A stretch of 9,842 nucleotides of DNA, taken from the NCBI GenBank assembly GCA_900550565.1, contig URSG01000022.1, positions 1 through 9,842 on the forward strand, read 5' to 3'. The translations under genes were made by a program, and so were the position numbers. The notes under the pieces are model-generated. The model was not told the origin of the DNA. It searched no databases and saw only the letters and a program-made list of their open reading frames with translations. This DNA comes from an uncultured Rickettsiales bacterium. Lineage in GTDB: Bacteria; Pseudomonadota; Alphaproteobacteria; Rs-D84. This document shows positions 1-6,274 of this stretch, piece by piece (position 1 is the first letter of the stretch; each line of letters begins with the position of its first letter).

Positions 1-1
1 T

Positions 2-1135
2 GGCGGTGGCGCGGCTGGATTGACCGCGGCGCATTATTCTGTGGCGCGTGGGCGTCGCACATTGGTATTGGATATGGGACCTGCGCCAGCGCGCAAGGTT
101 GCCGTGTCTGGGGGTGGTCGGTGCAATTTCACAAATGGGGCTGCTGGACGCAATCGCTATTTCGGCGAAAACCCAGATTTTGTCCGTGGCGCACTGGCCC
201 GTGTCAGTCCCACAGACATATTAGATTGGGCGCGTGGCCACAACATAAAATGGGTGCAAAAGACCCCTGGACAATATTTTTGTGCAAATGGCGCAGCGGA
301 CGTTGTGCGCGCATTGGTGGCAGACGTGGGTGCCGGGCGCATTATGCAACACGTCAATGTTTCAGATGTGCAATTTGCTGATGGATTTTTCAGTGTGACG
401 ACCAACGGTGGCACGTTCAAATCAACGTCTGTTATCGTCGCCAGTGGCGGAATAACGTTTCCTGTGTTAGGCGTTTCTGATATTGGGTATAAAATCGCAA
501 AATCTTTTGGTCACAAGATTATTCCGACGCGCCCTGCACTGTGCGCGATAAAGACGGATATGTTTTCGCCAGAACTGGCCGGCATTGCAGTGGCGGCAAA
601 AATATCTGTGGCCGGCGAAACGTTTTCTGATTCATTATTATTCACACACAGTGGCATCGGCGGACCGGCGATATATCGCGCCACTGTGCGAAACAATGAC
701 ACGGATATTATCATCAATTTATTACCAGACGTTGATGCGTTTGACGTATTACGCAATGCGCGCCGAACAATGGGACGCAGGTCTGTGTCAACAATACTGT
801 CTGAACATATACCGGCGCGCCTTGCGCGGTGGTTTGGGCGCGATACAGGCGACAAAAACATTGCCGATATTCGTGATGACGTGTTGCGCAATATTGCCAC
901 AGGCATAAATAAAATCGTTATTCCACGTGGCGCGTATAAATACCACGGCACCACCGGGGCCGAGGTCACGCGCGGTGGCGTTTCCACCGACGCAATTTCG
1001 TCCAAGACAATGGAATCAAAATTACAACCTGGGTTGTTCTTTGCTGGCGAGGTTTTGGACATAGCCGGCGATTTAGGCGGATTTAATTTGCATTGGGCGT
1101 GGGCCAGTGGCACAATCGCCGGCCAGAACGCATAA
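2..1135 (+). CDS. BaiN/YhiN (HI0933)-family FAD-dependent oxidoreductase, 5' end missing
   Basis: The gene is cut by the left window edge. The frame is open from base 2, and its first visible residues, GGGAAGLTAA, are the Rossmann dinucleotide-binding loop, so only about ten N-terminal residues should be missing; 377 are visible and the family is usually about 390-400. The family signature SGGGRCNFTN lies at visible residues 36-45. Near the C-terminus, FAGEVLDIAGDLGG followed by FNLHWAWASG is the conserved FAD-contacting end. Members are cytoplasmic flavoproteins called putative NAD(P)/FAD oxidoreductases. BaiN is a bile-acid-linked member, but most, including E. coli YhiN, have no firm physiological role, so I give no substrate. 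An internal TTG at 20 could be mistaken for a start; it is a Leu within the Rossmann loop. Family assignment is confident, function is not. Confidence 0.9.
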   Translation, partial: GGGAAGLTAAHYSVARGRRTLVLDMGPAPARKVAVSGGGRCNFTNGAAGRNRYFGENPDFVRGALARVSPTDILDWARGHNIKWVQKTPGQYFCANGAADVVRALVADVGAGRIMQHVNVSDVQFADGFFSVTTNGGTFKSTSVIVASGGITFPVLGVSDIGYKIAKSFGHKIIPTRPALCAIKTDMFSPELAGIAVAAKISVAGETFSDSLLFTHSGIGGPAIYRATVRNNDTDIIINLLPDVDAFDVLRNARRTMGRRSVSTILSEHIPARLARWFGRDTGDKNIADIRDDVLRNIATGINKIVIPRGAYKYHGTTGAEVTRGGVSTDAISSKTMESKLQPGLFFAGEVLDIAGDLGGFNLHWAWASGTIAGQNA

Positions 1136-1166
1136 GTGTGCAAAACAGAAAACAAACCTATGTCAT

Positions 1167-1214
1167 CGTGATGTTTTTTCACGTATTCTGTTGTATGAAA
1201 GTTTTTTATACAAC
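1167..1214. repeat. Two small inverted repeats upstream of the hydrolase gene
   Basis: The gap between the flavoprotein stop and the hydrolase start holds two inverted repeats. CGTGA (1167-1171) pairs with TCACG (1179-1183) around a 7-nt loop. GTTGTAT (1190-1196) pairs exactly with ATACAAC (1208-1214) around 11 nt. Neither is followed by a T-run, so they do not look like intrinsic terminators. The second ends 14 nt before the hydrolase ATG and could be an operator or a leader hairpin. I see no convincing -35/-10 pair here, so the hydrolase may be co-transcribed with the upstream gene. Confidence 0.3.
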
Positions 1215-1228
1215 TGGGATTGCGCGTT

Positions 1229-2161
1229 ATGAAAACAGTCAAATTTATCGCATCTGATGGAACGCGATTATATTGTTCGTTATGGGACGATGTGCGTAAT
1301 CCAATCGGGGTTGTTCAGATTATTCACGGTATGGACGAACACGTGTTGCGCTATGACCGATTTGCCAGATACTTAAATCAAAACGGATACATTGTTTTTG
1401 GCGACGACCACCGCGGTCACGGACGCACCGCTGGAACGTCTGACAACATTGGAAAAACAGACGGCAATTCTGATATATTTATGGCAATCGTTTCTGATGA
1501 AAATGAAATATTAAAATATCTGTGCAGAACGTATGATTTGCCCGTGCTGTTATTTGGCCACAGTTATGGCAGTTTTATAACCCAGCGTCTGATGCAAAAA
1601 ACGCATTTGTGTGCCGCAGGCGTCTGTTTATCTGGCACGGCAAAATATCCGCGCGCCATATTGAGGCTTGCCACAGGCGTTGCGCAGATTGGGCAAAAAT
1701 TATTTGGCCGCGACGCACCGGCGCGATTACTGGAACGCGCGTTGCCAATCCGTGGCGCACGTGCCAGCCAATATCTGACGCGCGACAAAATTCAATCTGC
1801 GTTGCACGACGCTGACCCAATGCGTGCGAAATATTTTTCATACGGATTTTATTATTCCCTGTTTAAAAACTTATTACGATTGACGTATAACGCGCCACAG
1901 AATATGCCACTGTTGATTATCAGTGGCAGTCGCGACATCGTCAGTTTAAACAGCCGTCTGGCCACCGCACTGTATCGCACATACCAGGCAAACAATATGA
2001 AAAATTTAACTGTTGTAATTTATCCAGACGCCCGACACGAATTATTGATGGATACAAATTACGCAGACGTCCAACGCGACGTTCTGGATTTTTTTAATTC
2101 AGTTGTCAACGCCAGTTGTTGTGCAAATATCCGCGAAACGCAATGGGATTATCCGCTGTAA
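1229..2161 (+). CDS. Alpha/beta hydrolase, serine aminopeptidase S33 / monoacylglycerol-lipase-like
   Basis: This 310-residue protein has the layout of the Hydrolase_4 (S33, lysophospholipase/monoacylglycerol lipase) group. IIHGMDEH (residues 31-38) forms the oxyanion region, DDHRGHGRT (59-67) is the conserved loop after strand 4, and the nucleophile elbow GHSYG places catalytic Ser at 112. SGSRDIVS supplies the likely acid and DARHELLMD the His. There is no signal peptide or membrane segment, so it should be cytoplasmic. It probably cleaves a carboxyl ester such as a lysolipid or monoglyceride, but the substrate cannot be read from sequence. I chose ATG 1229 over an in-frame TTG at 1220 because the family N-terminus begins next to KFIASDGTRL and a GGGA lies upstream. 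The last 20 codons overlap the end of the convergent deacylase gene and look like a non-conserved tail beyond the fold. Confidence 0.85.
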   Translation: MKTVKFIASDGTRLYCSLWDDVRNPIGVVQIIHGMDEHVLRYDRFARYLNQNGYIVFGDDHRGHGRTAGTSDNIGKTDGNSDIFMAIVSDENEILKYLCRTYDLPVLLFGHSYGSFITQRLMQKTHLCAAGVCLSGTAKYPRAILRLATGVAQIGQKLFGRDAPARLLERALPIRGARASQYLTRDKIQSALHDADPMRAKYFSYGFYYSLFKNLLRLTYNAPQNMPLLIISGSRDIVSLNSRLATALYRTYQANNMKNLTVVIYPDARHELLMDTNYADVQRDVLDFFNSVVNASCCANIRETQWDYPL

Positions 2162-2596
2162 TTCAGACGGCGCAACGTCAACCTGGTATCCGATTTTGCC
2201 TGCGCTGAAAATGATTGTCGGAAAATTCTGGGCCGAAGAATCGGCGACTGTTTGAAATTGTTTTTTCATACCAATCGGACTGCACCCACCGTGAACATAC
2301 CCTGTCAGTGCCAACAGTTCCCGTTGTGGCAACATTGACACAGATTTTTCACCAACTGCCAATGCAGCCTTTTTCAAATCTAGTTCATTACAGACCGGAA
2401 TCATAAAAACATAATATTTGTTTGATCGGGCAACCGTCACCAAAGTTTTGAACACCTGGTGCGGATTTTGTCCCAACGTCGTCGCGACGTCCACCCCCGA
2501 CAACGCAGGCGTGTCTGCATAAGAATAATGCCGATACTGGATATGGTGCACGTCCAGTGTTCGCATAACATTTGTCTTGAATTCAGTGCTTTTCAT
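2099..2596 (-). CDS. ybaK: YbaK-type aminoacyl-tRNA deacylase (Cys-tRNA(Pro)/Cys-tRNA(Cys))
   Basis: The 165-residue product matches the YbaK/ProX editing-domain family. These free-standing deacylases hydrolyse mischarged tRNA, classically Cys-tRNA(Pro) made by prolyl-tRNA synthetase. Visible landmarks in order are LGQNPHQVFKTLV, with Lys50 as the equivalent of the essential YbaK lysine; NELDLKKAA; TGYVHGGCSPIGMKK, the conserved GGxSPxG loop; SAGKIGYQVDVAP; and the terminal FADI, which E. coli YbaK also has close to its end. I chose ATG 2596: the longer reading from TTG 2635 adds 13 residues that the family lacks, and that TTG lies inside the -35 box. The gene is convergent with the hydrolase, sharing 63 bp at the 3' ends, and divergent from the mla-like operon. 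It has no Shine-Dalgarno and probably a very short leader. Editing of other aminoacyl-tRNAs cannot be excluded. Confidence 0.9.
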   Translation of the reverse strand: MKSTEFKTNVMRTLDVHHIQYRHYSYADTPALSGVDVATTLGQNPHQVFKTLVTVARSNKYYVFMIPVCNELDLKKAALAVGEKSVSMLPQRELLALTGYVHGGCSPIGMKKQFQTVADSSAQNFPTIIFSAGKIGYQVDVAPSELQRIIPLRFADICTTTGVDN

Positions 2597-2605
2597 AACG
2601 CACGC

Positions 2606-2635
2606 ATTGTTGCGCGGATGTGGGATAATTGTCAA
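2606..2635 (-). promoter_or_regulatory. Candidate promoter for the ybaK-type gene
   Basis: On the minus strand a consensus -35 TTGACA (2635 to 2630) is followed, after 18 bp, by AACAAT (2611 to 2606), four of six matches to TATAAT. Nine nucleotides separate the -10 from the ATG at 2596, so transcription would begin only about 2-3 nt before the start codon. The -35 is also the left arm of the inverted repeat at 2631-2651. The -10 is weak, so the call is tentative. Confidence 0.4.
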
Positions 2636-2651
2636 ATCTTTTATATTTGAC
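2631..2651. repeat. Inverted repeat GTCAAA/TTTGAC in a divergent intergenic region
   Basis: GTCAAAT (2631-2637) is mirrored by ATTTGAC (2645-2651). The left arm overlaps the -35 of the ybaK-type gene and the right arm reads TTGACT toward the mla-like operon. A nearly identical palindrome, two bases shorter, lies at 7617-7635 upstream of the yegD-type gene. It may be two back-to-back -35 boxes or a shared operator. For the mla direction I do not see a -10 at normal spacing from TTGACT. Confidence 0.5.
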
Positions 2652-2703
2652 TTGGGTCGTGAATTTATGCCAATATTTATACAGATAACAGGAATGTAGT
2701 TTT

Positions 2704-3540
2704 ATGCGAATATTGCGACGCTTTTTGCCGACAACGACAAAATGCACAGGATTATTTGACTGTGTCGGCAACCGCACGTTGCAGTTGTCTGGTTATGTTC
2801 GCGACGGCATTGTTTTTTGTGGCGCAGTATTTTCATCATTTGGACGTCTATTTCGTCGCCAGGCGGTATTTCGCAACATAGATTTATGGGCCGAACTGGA
2901 AAAGGCCGGAATTCGCGCTGTGCCAATTACGTGTTTAATCAGTTTTATGATTGGCATTATCATTGCGTTCGTCGGCGTGATGCAGTTGGAAATGTTCGGC
3001 GCCCAAATCTATGTCGCGGCATTATTGGCAATCGCAACGACGCGCATATTGGGCGCAATTATGACGGGCATAATTATGTCTGGGCGTACCGGCGCGGCAT
3101 ACGCCGCCGAAATCGGTTCTATGCAGGTGAACCAGGAAATTGACGCGTTGCGCACGATGGGCGTGCGCCCTGTTGATTTTTTGGTATTGCCACGCGTGCT
3201 GGCACTGACGCTGACAATGCCGATATTGACAATCATCGCTGACATTGTCGGCATATTGGGTGGCGCGTGCATCGCACTGTTGCTGATGAACGTTTCAATG
3301 CACGAATATTGGGCGATGACATTTGATTGGCTGACATTTAATAACTTTGCGATTGGTGTTTTACACGGCTGGGTGTATGGCTGGGTCATTAGTATATGTG
3401 GGTGCTATTGCGGTATGAAAACGCAACGCAGTGCCGACGGAATCGGTCGTGCGACAACACGCGCAGTGGTGTACAGCATTGTTTGGTGTATCGTTGTGAC
3501 GGCGATTTTGACACTGATATTTAACTGGTTGGATATATAG
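2704..3540 (+). CDS. mlaE: MlaE/YrbE-family ABC transporter permease
   Basis: This 278-residue inner-membrane protein is the permease of an MCE-type lipid transporter moving phospholipid or a similar lipid between inner and outer membranes. After a roughly 70-residue N-terminal part come hydrophobic segments around residues 73-95, 102-125, 163-195, 215-235 and 255-275. The family motif SGRTGAAYAAEIGSM (126-140) and the following EIDALRTMGV match the MlaE coupling region; GIGRATTRAVV near the end is also typical. Many alphaproteobacterial MlaE proteins carry an N-terminal STAS domain, but this N-terminus is too short for one and no MlaB gene is adjacent. AGGAA at 2690-2694 sits 9 nt before the ATG and supports the start. 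It is first in a four-gene operon. The exact lipid and direction of transport are not shown by the sequence. Confidence 0.93.
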   Translation: MRILRRFLPTTTKCTGLFDCVGNRTLQLSGYVRDGIVFCGAVFSSFGRLFRRQAVFRNIDLWAELEKAGIRAVPITCLISFMIGIIIAFVGVMQLEMFGAQIYVAALLAIATTRILGAIMTGIIMSGRTGAAYAAEIGSMQVNQEIDALRTMGVRPVDFLVLPRVLALTLTMPILTIIADIVGILGGACIALLLMNVSMHEYWAMTFDWLTFNNFAIGVLHGWVYGWVISICGCYCGMKTQRSADGIGRATTRAVVYSIVWCIVVTAILTLIFNWLDI

Positions 3541-3550
3541 TGGGGACAAA

Positions 3551-4321
3551 TTGCGACAGACAGACAAACCTTTTATCCAAGTGCGCGATTTAACCATCGC
3601 ATACGGCAACAATGTAATTGTGTCGCATATTGACTTTGCCGTAAATCGTGGTGACATATTCGTAATTATGGGTGGCAGTGGTTGCGGTAAAAGCACGGTA
3701 ATGAAAACACTGATTGGGTTAAAGCAACCCGTCGGGGGCGATGTGTTTATCAACGGAACCAGCCTGTGGGGAATTGACGAAGCGGCCCGCAACAAGATTC
3801 TGCAAAAATTTGGTGTTTCGTTTCAAAGTGGCGCACTGTTTTCATCAATGACGGTTGCAGAAAATATCGCGTTGCCAATGGAACTGACGGGCAAAATGTC
3901 TGGGGCGCAAATTGCACGACGCATAGATGAAAAATTGGAAATGGTTGGGTTGGCGAATTCTGGCAATTTGTATCCAACTGAAATCAGTGGCGGTATGGTA
4001 AAGCGCGCGGCGTTGGCACGGGCATTGGCACTGGACCCAGACGTTGTGTTTTTTGACGAACCGTCGGCCGGTCTGGACCCAATACGGTCAAAGCAACTGG
4101 ACGATTTGATTGTAAAAATCAATCGCGCTGGCACCACGATTATTATGGTGACGCACGAACTGGATTCAATCAATACAATCGCAACAAATTCTATATATCT
4201 GGACGCCACAACGCACGGAATCAGTGGGCGTGGCAATCCACACACACTGCTAGAAACAACCAAGAATCGTGAAATCATTGAATTTTTGACACGTGGAAAG
4301 ACAAAGGGGAAAAAATGTTAA
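3551..4321 (+). CDS. mlaF: MlaF-family ABC transporter ATP-binding protein
   Basis: The 256-residue cytoplasmic ATPase powers the permease encoded just upstream. All nucleotide-binding motifs are present: Walker A GGSGCGKST (residues 41-49), Q-loop Gln92, ABC signature ISGGM (145-149), Walker B VVFFDE (165-170) with catalytic Glu170, D-loop AGLDP, and switch His202 in VTHEL. The signature reads SGGM rather than SGGQ, as is usual in MlaF proteins, and is followed by KRAALARAL. The start is most likely TTG 3551, preceded by GGGGA at 3542-3546, 10 nt after the permease stop; no ATG lies nearby, and a GTG at residue 11 has no Shine-Dalgarno and would trim the first strand. The last 7 nt overlap the MCE-protein gene, indicating translational coupling. 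Confidence 0.93.
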   Translation: MRQTDKPFIQVRDLTIAYGNNVIVSHIDFAVNRGDIFVIMGGSGCGKSTVMKTLIGLKQPVGGDVFINGTSLWGIDEAARNKILQKFGVSFQSGALFSSMTVAENIALPMELTGKMSGAQIARRIDEKLEMVGLANSGNLYPTEISGGMVKRAALARALALDPDVVFFDEPSAGLDPIRSKQLDDLIVKINRAGTTIIMVTHELDSINTIATNSIYLDATTHGISGRGNPHTLLETTKNREIIEFLTRGKTKGKKC

Positions 4322-5100
4322 AACCAAACAAGCGCGCCGTTGGTGCATTTATGATTTTCGGCATTTTGCTGGCAATCTTGTCAATGGTATTCTTTTTCGG
4401 ACATCGTTTTATGCGAACCAAAATGACACCTGTGTTATTTTTTGAGGGTTCGGTCAGTGGTCTGTCCGTCGGTTCCCAGGTGTATTTTCGTGGTGTCCCC
4501 GTTGGCAAGGTTGAAAAGATTCAACTGATGCCAAACAGCGAAGATAAAATTATTATTCCAGTCTATATCACATTTGACCCCAAGGTTATGGCCAACGCGT
4601 CCAAGGCCGCAGTTGAAACGGCGGACAACACAAAATGGCTGGACGCATTGGTGGCGCACGGACTGAAAGGAAAACTGCAAAGCCAAAGCGTTTTAACCGG
4701 TCAAATGATAATTGAACTGGATTTCTATCCAGAATATCCGGCGAAATTCTTGGCAAAAAAATACGGCATTGCTGACCCAGAAATTCCGACGATACCGTCT
4801 ATATTTGACGAACTGTCCCAGAATTTACAAAAAATCCCATTACAGGATATTTCCAACAACACAAACGCATTGTTGCAAAACCTGAACAGCACAATACCAG
4901 ATTTGTTGCGTCAAACCAGTGCAGCGGTTGCCGGCATAAATCGTGTTGTAAATGCACTGGGCGACCCAGTATCGGCCAGCGTCACCGACTTCAACAAAAT
5001 GGTTCGCGATGTCAGCGCGGCCGCCCAGGCGGTATCCAGACTGAGTGATTATCTGGAACGCCACCCAGAAGCGTTATTAAAAGGCAAAGGAGGATATTGA
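4315..5100 (+). CDS. mlaD: MlaD-family MCE-domain protein
   Basis: This is a 261-residue periplasmic, inner-membrane-anchored substrate-binding component. One membrane helix spans roughly residues 9-29. The MCE domain follows: FFEGSVSGLSVGSQVYF (42-58), then RGVPVGKVEKI, the hallmark of the fold. GLKGKLQSQSVLTGQM (116-131) with ELDFYPEYP resembles the loop found in PqiB/YebT MCE proteins. The C-terminal third is rich in Asn, Leu, Gln and Ser with a regular hydrophobic pattern and probably forms the helical bundle or needle seen below MCE rings. MCE proteins assemble as hexamers on MlaE and pass lipids through the central pore. ATG 4315 overlaps the end of the ATPase gene and has AAAGGGGA upstream. 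Single-MCE size argues against PqiB or YebT themselves. Confidence 0.92.
   Translation: MLKPNKRAVGAFMIFGILLAILSMVFFFGHRFMRTKMTPVLFFEGSVSGLSVGSQVYFRGVPVGKVEKIQLMPNSEDKIIIPVYITFDPKVMANASKAAVETADNTKWLDALVAHGLKGKLQSQSVLTGQMIIELDFYPEYPAKFLAKKYGIADPEIPTIPSIFDELSQNLQKIPLQDISNNTNALLQNLNSTIPDLLRQTSAAVAGINRVVNALGDPVSASVTDFNKMVRDVSAAAQAVSRLSDYLERHPEALLKGKGGY
5086..5094 (+). promoter_or_regulatory. Near-perfect Shine-Dalgarno for the lipoprotein gene
   Basis: AAAGGAGGA lies inside the last codons of the MCE-protein gene, 7 nt before ATG 5102. It is the strongest ribosome-binding site in the window and fixes the lipoprotein start, which comes 1 nt after the upstream stop. Confidence 0.8.
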
Positions 5101-5101
5101 T

Positions 5102-5704
5102 ATGCGTAAAAATGTTTTAATTCTGTCTGTTCTTGGATTGGCATTGATGGGCTGTTTCGGTGGCCACACCAGTCCCCAATCGCGTTTTTATGGTCTGTAT
5201 GCGCCGGCGGTCACCCAGACACGTGGTCCAGTTGCCCAGACCAATGTCGTGATTGAATCTGTCACCGTTCCCCAGTCGGTTGCGCGCCCACAAATGGTTG
5301 TGCGCCAAAATGATTCTACGGAAATTACCGTCGCAGAATTTGATCGCTGGATAGAAGGACTGGATAACGCCCTGCCCGTGGTGATTTCTGAAAATATGAA
5401 CGCGTATGCAAAAAACATCAATGCGCGTCCTGCGCGTATCGGCACGCGCAAGGCGGCCAAATACACCGTATCGGTTGAATTCGTGCGTTTTGACACGGTT
5501 GCAAATGGTGATATAACATTGGCCGCGTGGTGGATGATTACAAACGAACGTGGCGATGTCCTGGTGCAAAAGAAAAACACACTGACCGCCAAAACGCCGA
5601 TGACATCTGGCGCGCCAAACTATAACGCCATTGTCGCAGAACAAAGTCACCTGGTTGCGCGTCTGTCGTATAAAATCGCCGACACAATTGCCACATTAAA
5701 GTAA
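5102..5704 (+). CDS. ABC-type transport auxiliary lipoprotein (PqiC/YmbA-like)
   Basis: The 200-residue product begins with a lipoprotein signal: MRKN, a hydrophobic core, then LALMGC with the lipidated Cys at 18. The residue after Cys is Phe rather than Asp, so sorting to the outer membrane is expected. The body carries features of the PqiC/DUF330 auxiliary family: FYGLYAPAVT early, VVIESVTVPQSVARPQMVVR, then EFDRWIEGLDNALP and repeated strands. Such lipoproteins are the outer-membrane partner of MCE transporters, and position as last gene of a permease/ATPase/MCE operon matches alphaproteobacterial loci. The gene is coupled to the MCE gene by a 1-nt gap and strong Shine-Dalgarno. The family is divergent, so assignment rests on both the lipobox and context. 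Confidence 0.85.
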   Translation: MRKNVLILSVLGLALMGCFGGHTSPQSRFYGLYAPAVTQTRGPVAQTNVVIESVTVPQSVARPQMVVRQNDSTEITVAEFDRWIEGLDNALPVVISENMNAYAKNINARPARIGTRKAAKYTVSVEFVRFDTVANGDITLAAWWMITNERGDVLVQKKNTLTAKTPMTSGAPNYNAIVAEQSHLVARLSYKIADTIATLK

Positions 5705-5705
5705 A

Positions 5706-5735
5706 CGTATAAAACATCGCCCCGTTTGGGGCGAT
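5706..5735 (-). terminator. Intrinsic terminator of the YjbR-family gene
   Basis: ATCGCCCC (5716-5723) and GGGGCGAT (5728-5735) form a perfect 8-bp stem with a 4-nt loop, immediately after the minus-strand YjbR stop. On the minus strand the stem is followed by GTTTTATA, an acceptable U-tract. On the plus strand no U-tract follows, so it would serve the lipid-transport operon only weakly. It fills the 32-bp gap between the two convergent genes. Confidence 0.7.
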
Positions 5736-5736
5736 A

Positions 5737-6117
5737 CTAGTGTGATAACGCAAAACTGGCGTCCAGTAATTTTATTACATCATCTGTGGCGATTGAACCG
5801 TCCAAACATATTGTCAGCCAGTGTCGCTTGTTCATGTGATAGCCTGGAAAAAAACGAACACGGTCAACCACCATATCTATGAATGCCGGTTCTGCGTGCA
5901 GATTTAAAACCTCTGCCACGCCATTACCAGACAGCCCGATTTTTGACCGTGGCAAAATCATCATTACGCCATACCATTTACGACTGGCACTGTTGCGCCA
6001 CACGGCCGCCAGGGGTAATTTGACCCATAAAAATTCTAGATCATTATGATAGTGCCGACGCACATACTTTATGATTTCCTGTGATTGTGACGAAACAAAA
6101 ACATCTGATTTTTTCAT
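5737..6117 (-). CDS. MmcQ/YjbR-family protein
   Basis: The 126-residue product matches the MmcQ/YjbR family, small alpha/beta proteins with a CyaY-like fold that are annotated as DNA-binding but whose role is unknown. Typical features are FLWVKLPLAAVWR, the central KWYGVMMILPRSKIGL and the C-terminal block HMNKRHWLTICLDG, close to the family's NKxHW motif. The start is ATG 6117. An upstream in-frame TTG (6135) is unlikely because it overlaps the -10 box. No standard Shine-Dalgarno stands at a useful distance from ATG 6117, and the predicted transcript begins only 2-3 nt upstream, so a leaderless mRNA is plausible. It is a monocistronic gene between two terminators. I infer no specific function. 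Confidence 0.85.
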   Translation of the reverse strand: MKKSDVFVSSQSQEIIKYVRRHYHNDLEFLWVKLPLAAVWRNSASRKWYGVMMILPRSKIGLSGNGVAEVLNLHAEPAFIDMVVDRVRFFPGYHMNKRHWLTICLDGSIATDDVIKLLDASFALSH

Positions 6118-6126
6118 ATCCCGACA

Positions 6127-6155
6127 TATATACAACTATTCCAAGTCCAAGTCAA
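6127..6155 (-). promoter_or_regulatory. Promoter of the YjbR-family gene
   Basis: The minus strand has TTGACT (6155 to 6150), a 17-bp spacer and TATATA (6132 to 6127). This is the best-spaced of the sigma-70-like promoters in the window. Only 9 nt separate the -10 from ATG 6117, giving an expected leader of 2-3 nt. Confidence 0.6.
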
Positions 6156-6162
6156 CGCCCGC

Positions 6163-6235
6163 ATTGCAAAGCGTCCGTCCACTTTTTCGTATAATAAAAA
6201 CGCCCATTTTGGGCGTTTTATTATAACTGGCGGAG
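6163..6235. repeat. Direct repeat copy A: tRNA-3'-end remnant, terminator and tail
   Basis: This copy matches 8442-8524. Bases 6163-6189 match 8442-8468 at 25 of 27 positions. The hairpin follows in both copies. Bases 6216-6235 match 8505-8524 at 19 of 20, ending in TGGCGGAG, the complement of the last 8 nt (CTCCGCCA) of tRNA-Ser. Copy B has about 10 extra bases between tail and hairpin. No tRNA body is present here; identity stops after those 8 nt. Confidence 0.85.
6190..6225 (-). terminator. Intrinsic terminator downstream of the yegD-type gene
   Basis: AAAACGCCCA (6197-6206) and TGGGCGTTTT (6210-6219) form a perfect 10-bp stem with a 3-nt loop. Flanking TATAATA and TATTATA extend the stem to about 16 bp with one bulged A. 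Read on the minus strand the stem ends in a T-run (TTTTTATTATA). It lies 40-85 bp past the yegD-type stop and before the YjbR promoter, so it separates the two units. Confidence 0.85.
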
Positions 6236-6274
6236 TATGATTTTATCACAAACAACCATATACAAATTCCAATT

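Noticed and set aside
1220..1228. TTG 1220 as the hydrolase start
   Set aside because: It adds only three residues and has no better ribosome-binding site than ATG 1229.
511..1242. Long minus-strand ORF of 243 codons opposite the flavoprotein gene
   Set aside because: It lies wholly opposite a gene with clear family motifs, and its translation has no recognisable domain.
3009..4278. Minus-strand ORFs opposite the permease and ATPase genes
   Set aside because: They are antisense to coding regions with complete catalytic motifs, so they are shadow frames.
5716..5735. GC-rich hairpin as the terminator of the plus-strand lipid-transport operon
   Set aside because: No U-tract follows on the plus strand; the minus-strand side has one, so it is assigned to the YjbR-family gene.
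6221..6235. A second tRNA gene next to the yegD-type terminator
   Set aside because: Only the last 8 nt of tRNA-Ser are matched; no anticodon, D or T arm is present.
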